NCBI RefSeq assembly: GCF_023072595.1
Contig: NZ_JALLGK010000001.1
Span: 930,001-994,000 of the forward strand
Direction of reading: 5' to 3'
Source of the DNA: Streptomyces sp. XM4193
Lineage (GTDB): Bacteria; Actinomycetota; Actinomycetes; Streptomycetales; Streptomycetaceae
DNA length: 64,000 bases
The first letter of the stretch is position 1. Each line of letters begins with the position of its first letter. The notes under the pieces are model-generated. The model saw nothing but the letters and a program-made list of their open reading frames with translations, was not told the origin of the DNA and ran no database searches. Below, piece after piece: positions 45,008 to 52,536 of the stretch. A program made the position numbers and the translations under genes.

Positions 45008-45455
45008 CGATCCCCACTCGGGTCTGTGTACAGCGGTACGTCGGCGGTCACTGACGCTACGGGCATGATCGCGCCCCGTACAGGCATCCGCCCCGGGGAC
45101 ACCGCCGAGTGCCGGACAGCCACCGCCCGGGCGAACGGCCCCCCGGAAACGGGCCGGTGGCCCGTGTCCCGGCGGTACGGCGTCCGGGCCCCGGTGACGC
45201 TCCGACACCGCCTCGCCCGATCCGCCGCGGCCGGACTCCGCAGCCCAACGACCGCGGCACGGCACCCGTGCCCGTCTGCGCACCCGCCCCCGTGCCCGCC
45301 TGCGCACCCGCCCCCGGCACCCGTCCCCGTCCCCGTCCACGGCACCCACCGCCCCGTCCACGGCCCCGCGACCGACAGCCGAGCGTTGCCAGCGCTGACG
45401 CTCCGACCGCGCGCGACGGCGCTCCGCGATCCGACGCGTTCCCTACGATCGGGGC
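45008..45455. other. Divergent promoter region of the PKS and UbiA genes, with repeats
   Basis: There is no gene here. On the minus strand TAGCGT (45056-45061) is a possible -10 for the PKS operon. Bases 45270-45350 repeat CTGCGCACCCGCCCCCG and then CCGTCCC units. TACGAT (45444-45449) lies six bases before the UbiA start GTG, indicating a leaderless plus-strand transcript. Confidence 0.55.
45444..45449 (+). promoter_or_regulatory. -10 hexamer TACGAT, leaderless start for the UbiA gene
   Basis: TACGAT is followed by six bases and GTG 45456. Confidence 0.6.
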
Positions 45456-46352
45456 GTGGACCCGCATCCGCTCCACCCCCGGCCGCCCGCGCCGACGGTC
45501 GGTCAGCCGACCGCCGGCGCGCGCCGTTCCGGCGTGCTCCCGCTCGCGCTGCTGCGCTGCTCCCACCCCGGCGCGGTGCTGGCCGTCACCGTGCTCACCA
45601 CCGTTCTGGCCGCCACCGGGGGCCACCCGGTCGGCAGCGCCGCGCTGGTCGGCGCCGCCGTGCTCAGCGGCCAACTCTCCGTCGGCTGGAGCAACGACGC
45701 CCGCGACGCCGCACGCGACACCGCCGCCGAACGCGCCGACAAACCCGTGGCGGTCGGCGACATCACCGCCCGCACACTCTGGACGGCGGCCGTTGCCGCC
45801 CTCGCCGTCTGCGCGGTGCTCTCGCTCGCCTGCGGCACGCTCGCCGGCACCGTCCACCTCCTCGGCGTGGCCGGGGCCTGGGCGTACAACCTGCGGCTGA
45901 AGTCCACGGTGCTCTCGTGGCTGCCGTACGCCGTCGGTTTCGCCGCGCTGCCCGCCTTCGTCGCGCTCGCCGCACCGGGCGGCACCACGCCCGCGTGGTG
46001 GGCGGTGGCCGCCGGCGCCCTGCTCGGCGTCGCCGCCCATCTGGCGGACGTACTGCCGGACCTGCGGCAGGACCTCGCCGCCGGCGTACGGGGGCTGCCG
46101 CAGCGCCTGGGCGCCCGTACGACCCGTGCACTGCTGCCGCTGCCACTGGTCGCCGCCACCGCGGTGCTCGTCGTCGGCCCGCCCGACGTGCCCGGCCTCG
46201 CGGTCGCGCTGGCACCACCGGCGGCGGTCGCGCTGGCGTTGGGCGGGCTGGCGCTCGGCCGCCGGGTGCGGCACGCGCCGTTCGTCGGCGCGGTCGGGGT
46301 GGCCGTACTGGCCGTCGGCCTGCTGGTCGCCTCCGGCGCCGGCACGGGCTGA
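45456..46352 (+). CDS. UbiA family prenyltransferase
   Basis: A 298-residue protein with about eight membrane helices. Both Mg-diphosphate-binding motifs of the family are present: N80-D81-x2-D84-x3-D88 (SNDARDAARD) and D198-x3-D202-x3-D206 (DVLPDLRQD). UbiA enzymes transfer a prenyl chain to an aromatic or quinone acceptor in the membrane. Being divergent from a type III PKS operon, it may prenylate the polyketide or share its regulation. UbiA-like proteins of unknown acceptor are common in actinomycetes. Confidence 0.88.
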   Translation: MDPHPLHPRPPAPTVGQPTAGARRSGVLPLALLRCSHPGAVLAVTVLTTVLAATGGHPVGSAALVGAAVLSGQLSVGWSNDARDAARDTAAERADKPVAVGDITARTLWTAAVAALAVCAVLSLACGTLAGTVHLLGVAGAWAYNLRLKSTVLSWLPYAVGFAALPAFVALAAPGGTTPAWWAVAAGALLGVAAHLADVLPDLRQDLAAGVRGLPQRLGARTTRALLPLPLVAATAVLVVGPPDVPGLAVALAPPAAVALALGGLALGRRVRHAPFVGAVGVAVLAVGLLVASGAGTG

Positions 46353-46799
46353 GGCCCGTCCGCCCGGGGCGGCACACGGGGCGGCACACGGCGCGACGCG
46401 GGGCGGTGCGCGCGGTACGCCTGCGACGCGGGCCGTGCGGGGCCGGTGCACGTGCGGTACGTGCGGCCCGGGGCCGGTGCGCGTGCGGTGCGTGCCGGCC
46501 CGGGGCCGGTGCGCGTGCGTCGTGCGGGCCGCGTACGCCCGCGGTGCCGGTACGTGCCGAGGGGCGACCCCGGTTGCCGCCCGGGAAGCAGCGGCGCACT
46601 CTGAAGTCACCCAGCCGCCCACGACCCGTCCCCATCGATCCGGCCGCCCACGACCCGCCCCGCGCGTCCCCGTTCCCGCCCCGTGCGTCCCCGATCCCCC
46701 CCCCGTGCGGCCCACCGAAACCGGGGTCGCCCCCAAGGAAGCCGGCGGGCGGGAGCAGGCCCGGGGCGCCACCGCTCCCGGAGATTGGCGCAGACCCCG
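46353..46799. repeat. Tandem-repeat-filled spacer before the PP2C gene
   Basis: GGGGCGGCACAC occurs twice in tandem near 46366. Then about three copies of a ~31-base unit beginning GGGGCCGGTGC[A/G]CGTGCGG fill 46438-46530. C-rich CCCCGCGCGTCCCC units follow to 46700. No gene is seen. Confidence 0.7.
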
Positions 46800-47897
46800 A
46801 TGCTGCGAGACGAAGAGCCTCCGCCCGAGGTCCTCGGGGCAGAGTCCGAGCCCGAGATGCCCAAGGGGCTTCGGCTGCTCACCGCGATCCTGCCGTGGGT
46901 GATCGTGGTCGTCGTCTCGCTCGTCGCCGCGCTCAGCGCCCCGGGACTGCGCTGGGCCTCGATGCTCGCCGCCGCGCCCGCGCTCGCCGCCGTCCGCTAC
47001 ACGCCCCGCGGAGTGCTGGTCATCGGCGGTGTCTCCTTCGCGCTGGCCGCGGTGCTCGGCATGCGCAGCGACATCGCCAACGACCGTCCGCAGGTGCTCG
47101 CCGCGCTGCTCGCCGTCACCCTGGTCAGCGCACTCGGCAGCGAGCTGCGCAGACGCAGCGAACGCACCCTGGCGGTCGTGCGGTCGGTGTCCGAGGCCGC
47201 TCAGCAGGCCGTACTGGCACCGGTGCCCGAACGGGTCGGCGCCCTGCGGTGCGCGGTCACCTACAACGCCGCCGCGGCCGAGGCCCGTATCGGCGGCGAC
47301 CTGTACGCGGTGGTCGAAACCCCGCACGGGGTACGGGCCCTCATCGCCGACGTGCGCGGCAAGGGGCTCCCGGCGGTGCGCACGGCCGCCCAGGTGTTCG
47401 GCGTCTTCCGCGAAGCGGCGTACGACGAGGAGAACCTGCTGGCGATCGTCCACCGCATCGAGCGCAGCCTCAGCCGAAGCCTGGGCGGCGACGACTTCGT
47501 GACGGCGGTGGTCGCCGGCTTCCCGAAACCGCACGGCCTGGAACTGGTCAACTGCGGTCACCAGCCGCCGTTCTGGATCCGGGCCGGGCGGATCACCGTC
47601 GTCGAACCGGTCGCCACGGTGCCCCCGCTCGGCCTCGCCGCGCTCGGCGGCGACCGTCCGGTGCGCCAGGTGCTGCCGTTCGAACCGGGGGACCAACTCC
47701 TGCTGTACACCGACGGCGTGACCGAGGCACGCAACGCCGAGGGCGTCTTCTACCCGCTCGCCGACCGACTGCCGCGCCTGCTCGCCCGCGAACCGGAAAC
47801 CACGCTCGCCGCGGTGCGCGCCGACCTCACCTCCCACGCCGGCGGCCGACTGGCCGACGACGCCGCGATGCTCCTGCTGCAACGCACCGCCGACTGA
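46800..47897 (+). CDS. Membrane-anchored PP2C-type (SpoIIE-like) phosphatase
   Basis: A 365-residue protein. Residues 20-110 hold three to four hydrophobic segments ([21 protein letters not shown], then [16 protein letters not shown] and further). From about 140 the SpoIIE/PP2C phosphatase domain begins ([73 protein letters not shown]) with the aspartates that bind the two metal ions. Streptomyces has dozens of these, often acting on anti-sigma-factor antagonists. No sensor PAS/GAF domain is present. The start ATG 46800 has GGAG 17 bases upstream; ATG 46857 is an alternative. Confidence 0.9.
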   Translation: MLRDEEPPPEVLGAESEPEMPKGLRLLTAILPWVIVVVVSLVAALSAPGLRWASMLAAAPALAAVRYTPRGVLVIGGVSFALAAVLGMRSDIANDRPQVLAALLAVTLVSALGSELRRRSERTLAVVRSVSEAAQQAVLAPVPERVGALRCAVTYNAAAAEARIGGDLYAVVETPHGVRALIADVRGKGLPAVRTAAQVFGVFREAAYDEENLLAIVHRIERSLSRSLGGDDFVTAVVAGFPKPHGLELVNCGHQPPFWIRAGRITVVEPVATVPPLGLAALGGDRPVRQVLPFEPGDQLLLYTDGVTEARNAEGVFYPLADRLPRLLAREPETTLAAVRADLTSHAGGRLADDAAMLLLQRTAD

Positions 47898-47899
47898 CC

Positions 47900-47945
47900 G
47901 CCGCCCCGTACGCCCCGTACGACCCTTACGCCCCGTACGCCCTGA
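47900..47945. repeat. GTACGCCCC tandem repeat upstream of gpmA
   Basis: Four copies of a 9-12-base CCCCGTACG unit lie directly before the gpmA promoter. Confidence 0.65.
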
Positions 47946-48041
47946 CGCTCGACGCCCGCCGTACGGCCGCGCCCTCCCGACCGCCGTCCGACCCGCCGTC
48001 CGACGGTCGGAACACCCGCGAGGGCCCCCGTACGCACCGAC

Positions 48042-48047
48042 TAGGCT
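48042..48047 (+). promoter_or_regulatory. -10 hexamer TAGGCT, leaderless start for gpmA
   Basis: TAGGCT is followed by seven bases and ATG 48055; no ribosome binding site is present. Confidence 0.6.
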
Positions 48048-48054
48048 GCGTCGT

Positions 48055-48816
48055 ATGGCCGACGCACCGTACAAGCTGATCCTCCTCCGCCACGGCGAGA
48101 GCGAGTGGAACGCGAAGAACCTGTTCACCGGCTGGGTGGACGTCAACCTCACCGAGAAGGGCGAGAAGGAGGCGGTCCGCGGCGGTGAGCTGATGAAGGA
48201 CGCCGGTCTGCTCCCCGACGTGCTGCACACCTCGCTGCAGAAGCGCGCCATCCGCACCGCGCAGCTCGCACTGGAGGCGGCCGACCGCCTCTGGCTCCCG
48301 GTCCACCGTTCCTGGCGTCTCAACGAGCGCCACTACGGTGCGCTCCAGGGCAAGGACAAGGCGCAGACGCTCGCCGAGTTCGGCGAGGAGCAGTTCATGC
48401 TCTGGCGCCGCTCGTACGACACCCCGCCGCCCGAGCTCGAGGACGGCAGCGAGTTCTCGCAGAGCGACGACCCGCGCTACGCCGCCATCCCGCCGGAGCT
48501 GCGCCCGCGCACCGAGTGCCTGAAGGACGTCGTCGCGCGGATGCTGCCGTACTGGTACGACGGCATCGTCCCCGACCTGCTCGCCGGCCGCACCGTACTG
48601 GTCGCCGCCCACGGCAACAGCCTGCGCGCACTGGTCAAGCACCTGGACGGCGTCTCCGACGCGGACATCGCCGGCCTCAACATCCCCACCGGCATCCCGC
48701 TCGCCTACGAGCTGGACGCCGACTTCCGCCCGGTCAACCCCGGCGGCACCTACCTCGACCCGGAAGCCGCCAAGGCCGCCATCGAAGCCGTCAAGAACCA
48801 GGGCAAGAAGAAGTAG
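48055..48816 (+). CDS. gpmA: 2,3-bisphosphoglycerate-dependent phosphoglycerate mutase
   Basis: A 253-residue glycolytic enzyme interconverting 3- and 2-phosphoglycerate. All family blocks are present: [20 protein letters not shown] with the phosphorylated histidine, [32 protein letters not shown], the long [19 protein letters not shown] insert of the dependent form, and the second active-site histidine in [19 protein letters not shown]. The length equals the usual one. It is the only mutase seen here and is likely the housekeeping gene, read as a leaderless mRNA and closed by a hairpin. Confidence 0.98.
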   Translation: MADAPYKLILLRHGESEWNAKNLFTGWVDVNLTEKGEKEAVRGGELMKDAGLLPDVLHTSLQKRAIRTAQLALEAADRLWLPVHRSWRLNERHYGALQGKDKAQTLAEFGEEQFMLWRRSYDTPPPELEDGSEFSQSDDPRYAAIPPELRPRTECLKDVVARMLPYWYDGIVPDLLAGRTVLVAAHGNSLRALVKHLDGVSDADIAGLNIPTGIPLAYELDADFRPVNPGGTYLDPEAAKAAIEAVKNQGKKK

Positions 48817-48832
48817 CCCGCACGAAGAACGC

Positions 48833-48870
48833 ACAGGCCCTCCGCCCGGAACACGGTGCGGAGGGCCTGT
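48833..48870. terminator. Bidirectional hairpin after gpmA
   Basis: Perfect 13-base arms ACAGGCCCTCCGC and GCGGAGGGCCTGT lie between gpmA and the convergent TOPRIM-like gene. Confidence 0.85.
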
Positions 48871-48885
48871 CTCGTCGCGGGCCGG

Positions 48886-49563
48886 TCAGCGGCGCGCCGA
48901 TCGCGCCGCCGGGACGCTCCAGCGTGAGATGTCGGCGACGAAATCCTGGTGCGAGCGGTTTGTTCCCTCCGGCTTCGCGAGCAGCCCGTGCCGCAACGCG
49001 ATTTCGGCGACCTCTGGCCCGTCGCTCTCCCTGAAGCGGGGCTTGAGGAGAACAGCCGCAAGGTCCTCCTTCGGATTCTGGCGGCGCCCACTGTCTTTCC
49101 CCTTCCAAGCCGCCGGAATGCTCCACGAGGCTCGGTAGAGGGAGAACGCCCGTGGAAAGAGGAGCAGCCACGCCTCGGACTCGGCCGCAGCCAGTGCGTA
49201 CACGGAGGATGCTGCGCCCGCCGCTCTGGTCAGTGCGTGGCTGACAGTTCGGCGGGCGGCGTCGTAATCGGGCCCGGTACCGGAGTCCATGTCCTCGTGC
49301 ACCACGAGGCCCACGAGCTGTCCGCCCTTCAGCCGGGCTTTTCCTCGGGCTTTGCTCGCCAAGGTGGATGCGGCTGTGGCGAGGTCCGCTCCGACTTTCC
49401 TGCGCAGTCGAACAGGGTCGGTGATCTCGGCGAGGGCAACCGAGGAGGCGAGTTCGGGGTGCGCCGCCCTGATGAAGGCGGCCAGTATTCGGCGGTCGTT
49501 CGCACTCTCCCCGGCGAGCACCACCACGTCCCGGCCGGCTGATCCGATCTGCCTGCGGCTCAC
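48886..49563 (-). CDS. TOPRIM-like protein, partner of an AAA-type ATPase (candidate defence effector)
   Basis: A 225-residue protein. I read a TOPRIM-like core: a first acidic residue E19 in VVVLAGESANDRRIL, and D91-x-D93 in LVGLVVHEDMDSG, the pattern of metal-binding acids in TOPRIM nucleases. E130-x-W132 (AAESEAWLLL) is shared with the DUF4276/RloB-like proteins. Its GTG overlaps the ATPase stop by four bases (49560-49563), so the two are made together. Pairs of an ABC/AAA15-type ATPase and a TOPRIM protein form anti-phage systems (OLD family, PARIS). GC content is lower than in the flanking genes. Role inferred from context and motifs. Confidence 0.75.
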   Translation of the reverse strand: MSRRQIGSAGRDVVVLAGESANDRRILAAFIRAAHPELASSVALAEITDPVRLRRKVGADLATAASTLASKARGKARLKGGQLVGLVVHEDMDSGTGPDYDAARRTVSHALTRAAGAASSVYALAAAESEAWLLLFPRAFSLYRASWSIPAAWKGKDSGRRQNPKEDLAAVLLKPRFRESDGPEVAEIALRHGLLAKPEGTNRSHQDFVADISRWSVPAARSARR

Positions 49564-50783
49564 AACTCGTCCTCCGTCAGATCGCCGCCCAGAACGCCGG
49601 AGAACCACAGTTCGCCGAGCGGCTGGTCGCCCGTTTCCGCGACGATTTCCTCGATCTCCTCCGTCGTGAGGGCGGGAATCGCGGAGGCCCCGTCGTCGTC
49701 GCGGTCGCACACGATGAACTCGTGCGGCTCCAATCGGTCGACGAGTGCCGGTGAGTGGGTCGCCACGATGAACTGAGTGCGCGCGGACGCTTCCCGCATA
49801 CGCTCGACGATCAGTTCCAGGGCCTGCGGATGCAGGCCGTGGTCGATCTCCTCGACACAGGTCAGTGCAGGTGGCCGGGGGTCGTAGAGCATGGCCAGCA
49901 GGCCGAGGAGCCGTACGGTCCCGAAGGAAGCGTCTGCGAGCGGTGTGGGTCTGCGCAGGCCGCGTTCGTGCAGCGTCACAGCCAGCTGATCCGCCGCTCC
50001 GCCTACCTGTTCGAAGGCAATGGAGTCCAACTGTGGCAGAACGCGGCGGGCGTCCCGGTTCAAGAGGTCCCAGCGTTCTTCGTCCCGGCTCAGCTGCACC
50101 AGAAAGGCAGCCAGGTTCTCGGCGCGCGAGTCCAGGCGGTCGGCCAGGATCGCCCGGGCCCGCGTCGGACGTCGTGCGGCTGGTACATCCACGTCGAAGA
50201 CCCTGAAGGACGAGAGTCGTTCGGCGACGCGCGCGACCTCCTCCCCGCCGTCCGTGCGCCCCAGACGCGGAAGTGTGGACAGGCCACTGCTCAGCCGCTG
50301 AATTCCGAAGCTGTTTCCGTCAGATTCGCGGCCGGCCCTGTTGTCCACCACTCGGGCCTCGTCGCCGGAGATGGTGATGCGGCGGCCCCTGCCCCGAGTC
50401 CGCTTGAACTGAAAGCTCTCCTGGCGCGACAGAGTGTAAGCTCCCGGGCTGCCCGACTGGGCACGTCGGCGAATGGTCAACGCGTATTCGTCCGGAGCCT
50501 TCGCGCTTGCGTGGCTCGTCCAATCAGCCTTGAGTCGAATTGTGAGAGTGGTCGGTGGCTTCTCGCCGCCCCAGAAGGCCACCTCGTCGAAACCGCCGCG
50601 GTCCTCGAGCGCGGGTTGGAGGTCGGTCCTGATGATCGAGGCGAGGAAGTCGAACACCTTCAACACATTCGACTTGCCTGCCCCGTTGGGGCCCACGAGG
50701 ACGGTGAGCGGACCGAGCGGAATGGTCACGTCACGAAGGCTGCGGAAGTTCTCGACACGGAGTTCCAGGAGGCGGCCGGGCAT
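49560..50783 (-). CDS. AAA_15/AAA_21-type ATPase of the OLD/RecF-like group
   Basis: A 407-residue ABC-type ATPase without membrane parts. It opens LLELRVENFRSLRDVTIPLGPLTVLVGPNGAGKSN; the Walker A GPNGAGKS is at 31-38. Late motifs are RLLGLLAMLYDPRPPALTCVEEIDHGLHP (Walker B with the tandem acids) and FIVATHSPALVDRLEP (H-loop). This is the DUF2813/AAA_21 group found in many defence and repair modules. The coiled-coil part between the lobes is short, as in stand-alone defence ATPases rather than SMC or RecN. The ATG is read from a leaderless promoter of its own. It shares an operon with the TOPRIM-like gene. Confidence 0.9.
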   Translation of the reverse strand: MPGRLLELRVENFRSLRDVTIPLGPLTVLVGPNGAGKSNVLKVFDFLASIIRTDLQPALEDRGGFDEVAFWGGEKPPTTLTIRLKADWTSHASAKAPDEYALTIRRRAQSGSPGAYTLSRQESFQFKRTRGRGRRITISGDEARVVDNRAGRESDGNSFGIQRLSSGLSTLPRLGRTDGGEEVARVAERLSSFRVFDVDVPAARRPTRARAILADRLDSRAENLAAFLVQLSRDEERWDLLNRDARRVLPQLDSIAFEQVGGAADQLAVTLHERGLRRPTPLADASFGTVRLLGLLAMLYDPRPPALTCVEEIDHGLHPQALELIVERMREASARTQFIVATHSPALVDRLEPHEFIVCDRDDDGASAIPALTTEEIEEIVAETGDQPLGELWFSGVLGGDLTEDEL

Positions 50784-50789
50784 GGAGGG

Positions 50790-50795
50790 AATCTA
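50790..50795 (-). promoter_or_regulatory. -10 hexamer TAGATT, leaderless start for the ATPase operon
   Basis: On the minus strand TAGATT is followed by CCCTCC and ATG 50783. A good -10 with no ribosome binding site shows that the operon has its own promoter. Confidence 0.65.
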
Positions 50796-50838
50796 TCGGT
50801 TGGTGGTGCGGCTCGTACGGCACATGCCTGCCCCAGAG

Positions 50839-50877
50839 CGCCCCGGCCTCACCCGCAGCGCGGGCGAGGCCGGGGCG
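50839..50877 (-). terminator. Strong hairpin after the alpha/beta hydrolase gene
   Basis: CGCCCCGGCCTC pairs with GAGGCCGGGGCG, and an inner CCCGC/GCGGG stem closes on a 3-base loop. It insulates the ATPase operon downstream. Confidence 0.85.
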
Positions 50878-50889
50878 GGTGGTTCGGGG

Positions 50890-51753
50890 TCAGGGTTTGA
50901 GGACTTCGCGGAGGCGGTGGGCGAACTCCTCGGGGCGGCCGGGGTAGCCGTTCTCCTCGCCGGCGAAGCCGCCGTGGTGGCTGGGGAACACCACCGCCTC
51001 GCGGTCGAGCAGGGCCGCCGTCGCGTGGGAGGTGCGGCCGGTGAAGGTGGAGCCGGACTCCTCTGCCACCGCGATCACCACACGGGTGGGGGCGGCGAGC
51101 AGTGCGTCGAGATCGAGTCGGTGCGAACTGACGGCGTTGGAGAGGTCGGAGAGCAGCGGATCGTCTCGGGAACCGTCGTCCTGGACGGGCAGCCCGTACG
51201 CCGCGGGGTCGGGTGCCGGAGTCGCGAAGTACTCCTCGGTGAACTCGCCCTCCCACGACGTCATGGCGATGAAGCCGGCCATGCCCGCGCCCCAGCCCCT
51301 GTCCCGGTAGACCTCCTGGAAGCCGTCGCGTGCCCGCAGTGCGGCCGGGGCGTCGGGCAGCACGGGGATGAGCGGCGGCTCGTGCGCCACCAGGACGGTC
51401 ACGTCCTCGGGATGTGTCGCGACGAGCGTCAGCCCGACCACCGCCCCGCCGCTGGAGCCGAACAACTCCACGGGCCCCGCGCCCAGTTCACCGATGAGGG
51501 TGTGCAGGTCCCGGGCCTGTACGTGCGGGTCGTGGTCGGTGCGGCCGTCCTTGCGGGTGCTGCGTCCCAGCCCGCGCGGGTCGTACGTCACCACGGTGCG
51601 GTCCGGGAAGTGGGAGACCAGGCTCGTGAAGCCGCTCGCGTCCATCGGTTGCCCGATCAGCAGGAGCACCGGCTGCCCGTCGGCGGTGGGCAGCGGCCCG
51701 TGTACATCGTGGACGAGGTCGACCTCGTCGGTCACCAGGGTGTGTGTGGTCAT
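50890..51753 (-). CDS. Alpha/beta-fold hydrolase
   Basis: A 287-residue cytoplasmic hydrolase. The nucleophile elbow is GSSGGAVVGL. The oxyanion region LLLIGQPMDASGF follows the first strand, YDPRGLGRSTRKDGR is the family's second loop, and the histidine lies in FPSHHGGFAGEENG. The acid is probably the aspartate or glutamate in VAEESGS. It belongs to the esterase/haloperoxidase-like group; substrate unknown. No partner gene is coupled. Confidence 0.88.
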   Translation of the reverse strand: MTTHTLVTDEVDLVHDVHGPLPTADGQPVLLLIGQPMDASGFTSLVSHFPDRTVVTYDPRGLGRSTRKDGRTDHDPHVQARDLHTLIGELGAGPVELFGSSGGAVVGLTLVATHPEDVTVLVAHEPPLIPVLPDAPAALRARDGFQEVYRDRGWGAGMAGFIAMTSWEGEFTEEYFATPAPDPAAYGLPVQDDGSRDDPLLSDLSNAVSSHRLDLDALLAAPTRVVIAVAEESGSTFTGRTSHATAALLDREAVVFPSHHGGFAGEENGYPGRPEEFAHRLREVLKP

Positions 51754-51913
51754 GCCCGTACCGACCGGGGGAGCGGCGCGAACTCATCGGTTTTCATGGG
51801 AGTTTCTCCGACGGCAGCCTGCGTGCAGGGCGCGGACCCCGCTGGACGAGCAGGCGGTCGAGCAGGCGGACGAGACCTCGCCCGGCCCCGCCGGGCGGAA
51901 CCCGCCGCACGGG

Positions 51914-51955
51914 GCCGGGCCCGGGGGCATTGTCAGGGATGCCTCCGGGCCCGGC
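51914..51955 (-). terminator. Strong hairpin downstream of the Cys-rich peptide gene
   Basis: GCCGGGCCCGGGGGCAT pairs with ATGCCTCCGGGCCCGGC (one mismatch) around an 8-base loop, 53 bases past the peptide stop codon. Its presence supports the small gene. Confidence 0.8.
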
Positions 51956-52007
51956 GTCGGTGCTTCTCTGCGGTGAACCGGAACTCCGGTCCCGTCCCGT
52001 TTCAGGC

Positions 52008-52127
52008 TCAGCAGCCCCCGCCGCACTGGCAGGCGCCGCCGGACTGGCAGCCGCAGCTGCATCCGGAACCGCAGCCGCAGGCGGCGAGCGGGGAAAGGGC
52101 CGTGGGGGTGCGCTTGAGCTCGGTCAT
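52008..52127 (-). CDS. 39-residue cysteine-rich peptide (8 Cys)
   Basis: A very small gene: TGGAG lies eight bases before ATG 52127, and a strong terminator follows the stop. The first 16 residues (MTELKRTPTALSPLAA) are free of cysteine. The last 23 contain eight cysteines at 17, 19, 23, 25, 27, 33, 35 and 39, spaced by Gly, Ser and Gln (CGCGSGCSCGCQ). There is no signal peptide. The density fits a metallothionein-like metal scavenger, or the leader-plus-core plan of a modified peptide; no modifying enzyme gene is adjacent. It lies between the hydrolase and a two-component system. Function unknown. Confidence 0.7.
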   Translation of the reverse strand: MTELKRTPTALSPLAACGCGSGCSCGCQSGGACQCGGGC

Positions 52128-52524
52128 TGCGTCGCTCCAGAGGGGTCGGCAGCCGGTCGTGACCGTACGTCTCCATTGCAGTCGCCCTCCGAGGGGCGCG
52201 GCAACGGCGCATCGGTGTCCGGCGAGAGCACCTCGCCCCCGCCGCCCCAGCGCACCCAGCCGCCCCACCGCCACCGCCCACGTCACCCCACCTCACCCAC
52301 ACCGGGCCCGCCCGCGCCCATCGCCGTACCGCCCGCGTCCGCCGTACCGCCCGGACCCCGTCGAACTGCCCGTGTCCGCCGCCGTACCGCTCACCCGCTT
52401 ACCCGCCGTCCCACCAGCCCGCCGCGGGGCCGGGCCGGGGCGCCCGCGCCGGGGTGCTCGGCTCCGCGACCAAAGTCGGGGTCGGGGGCGACGAACGGAG
52501 GTCGATCGGCCCCTGCGGGTTCCG
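52128..52524. other. Divergent intergenic region
   Basis: There is no further gene. Bases 52250-52420 are a C-rich stretch with short repeats (CCGCCCGCGTCCGCCGTACCG, CACCGCCACCGCCCACG). The promoter of the Cys-rich peptide must lie just upstream of 52127; ACCGTACGTCTCCATTGCAGTC (52161-52182) is the only less GC-rich patch. Confidence 0.4.
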
Positions 52525-52530
52525 TACCGT
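52525..52530 (+). promoter_or_regulatory. -10 hexamer TACCGT, leaderless start for the histidine kinase gene
   Basis: TACCGT is followed by six bases and GTG 52537. Confidence 0.5.
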
Positions 52531-52536
52531 GCTCGT

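Noticed and set aside
50473..52536. Upstream extension of the histidine kinase frame to 50473
   Set aside because: It crosses the ATPase and hydrolase genes on the other strand and the Cys-rich peptide. TACCGT and GTG at 52537 give a better start.
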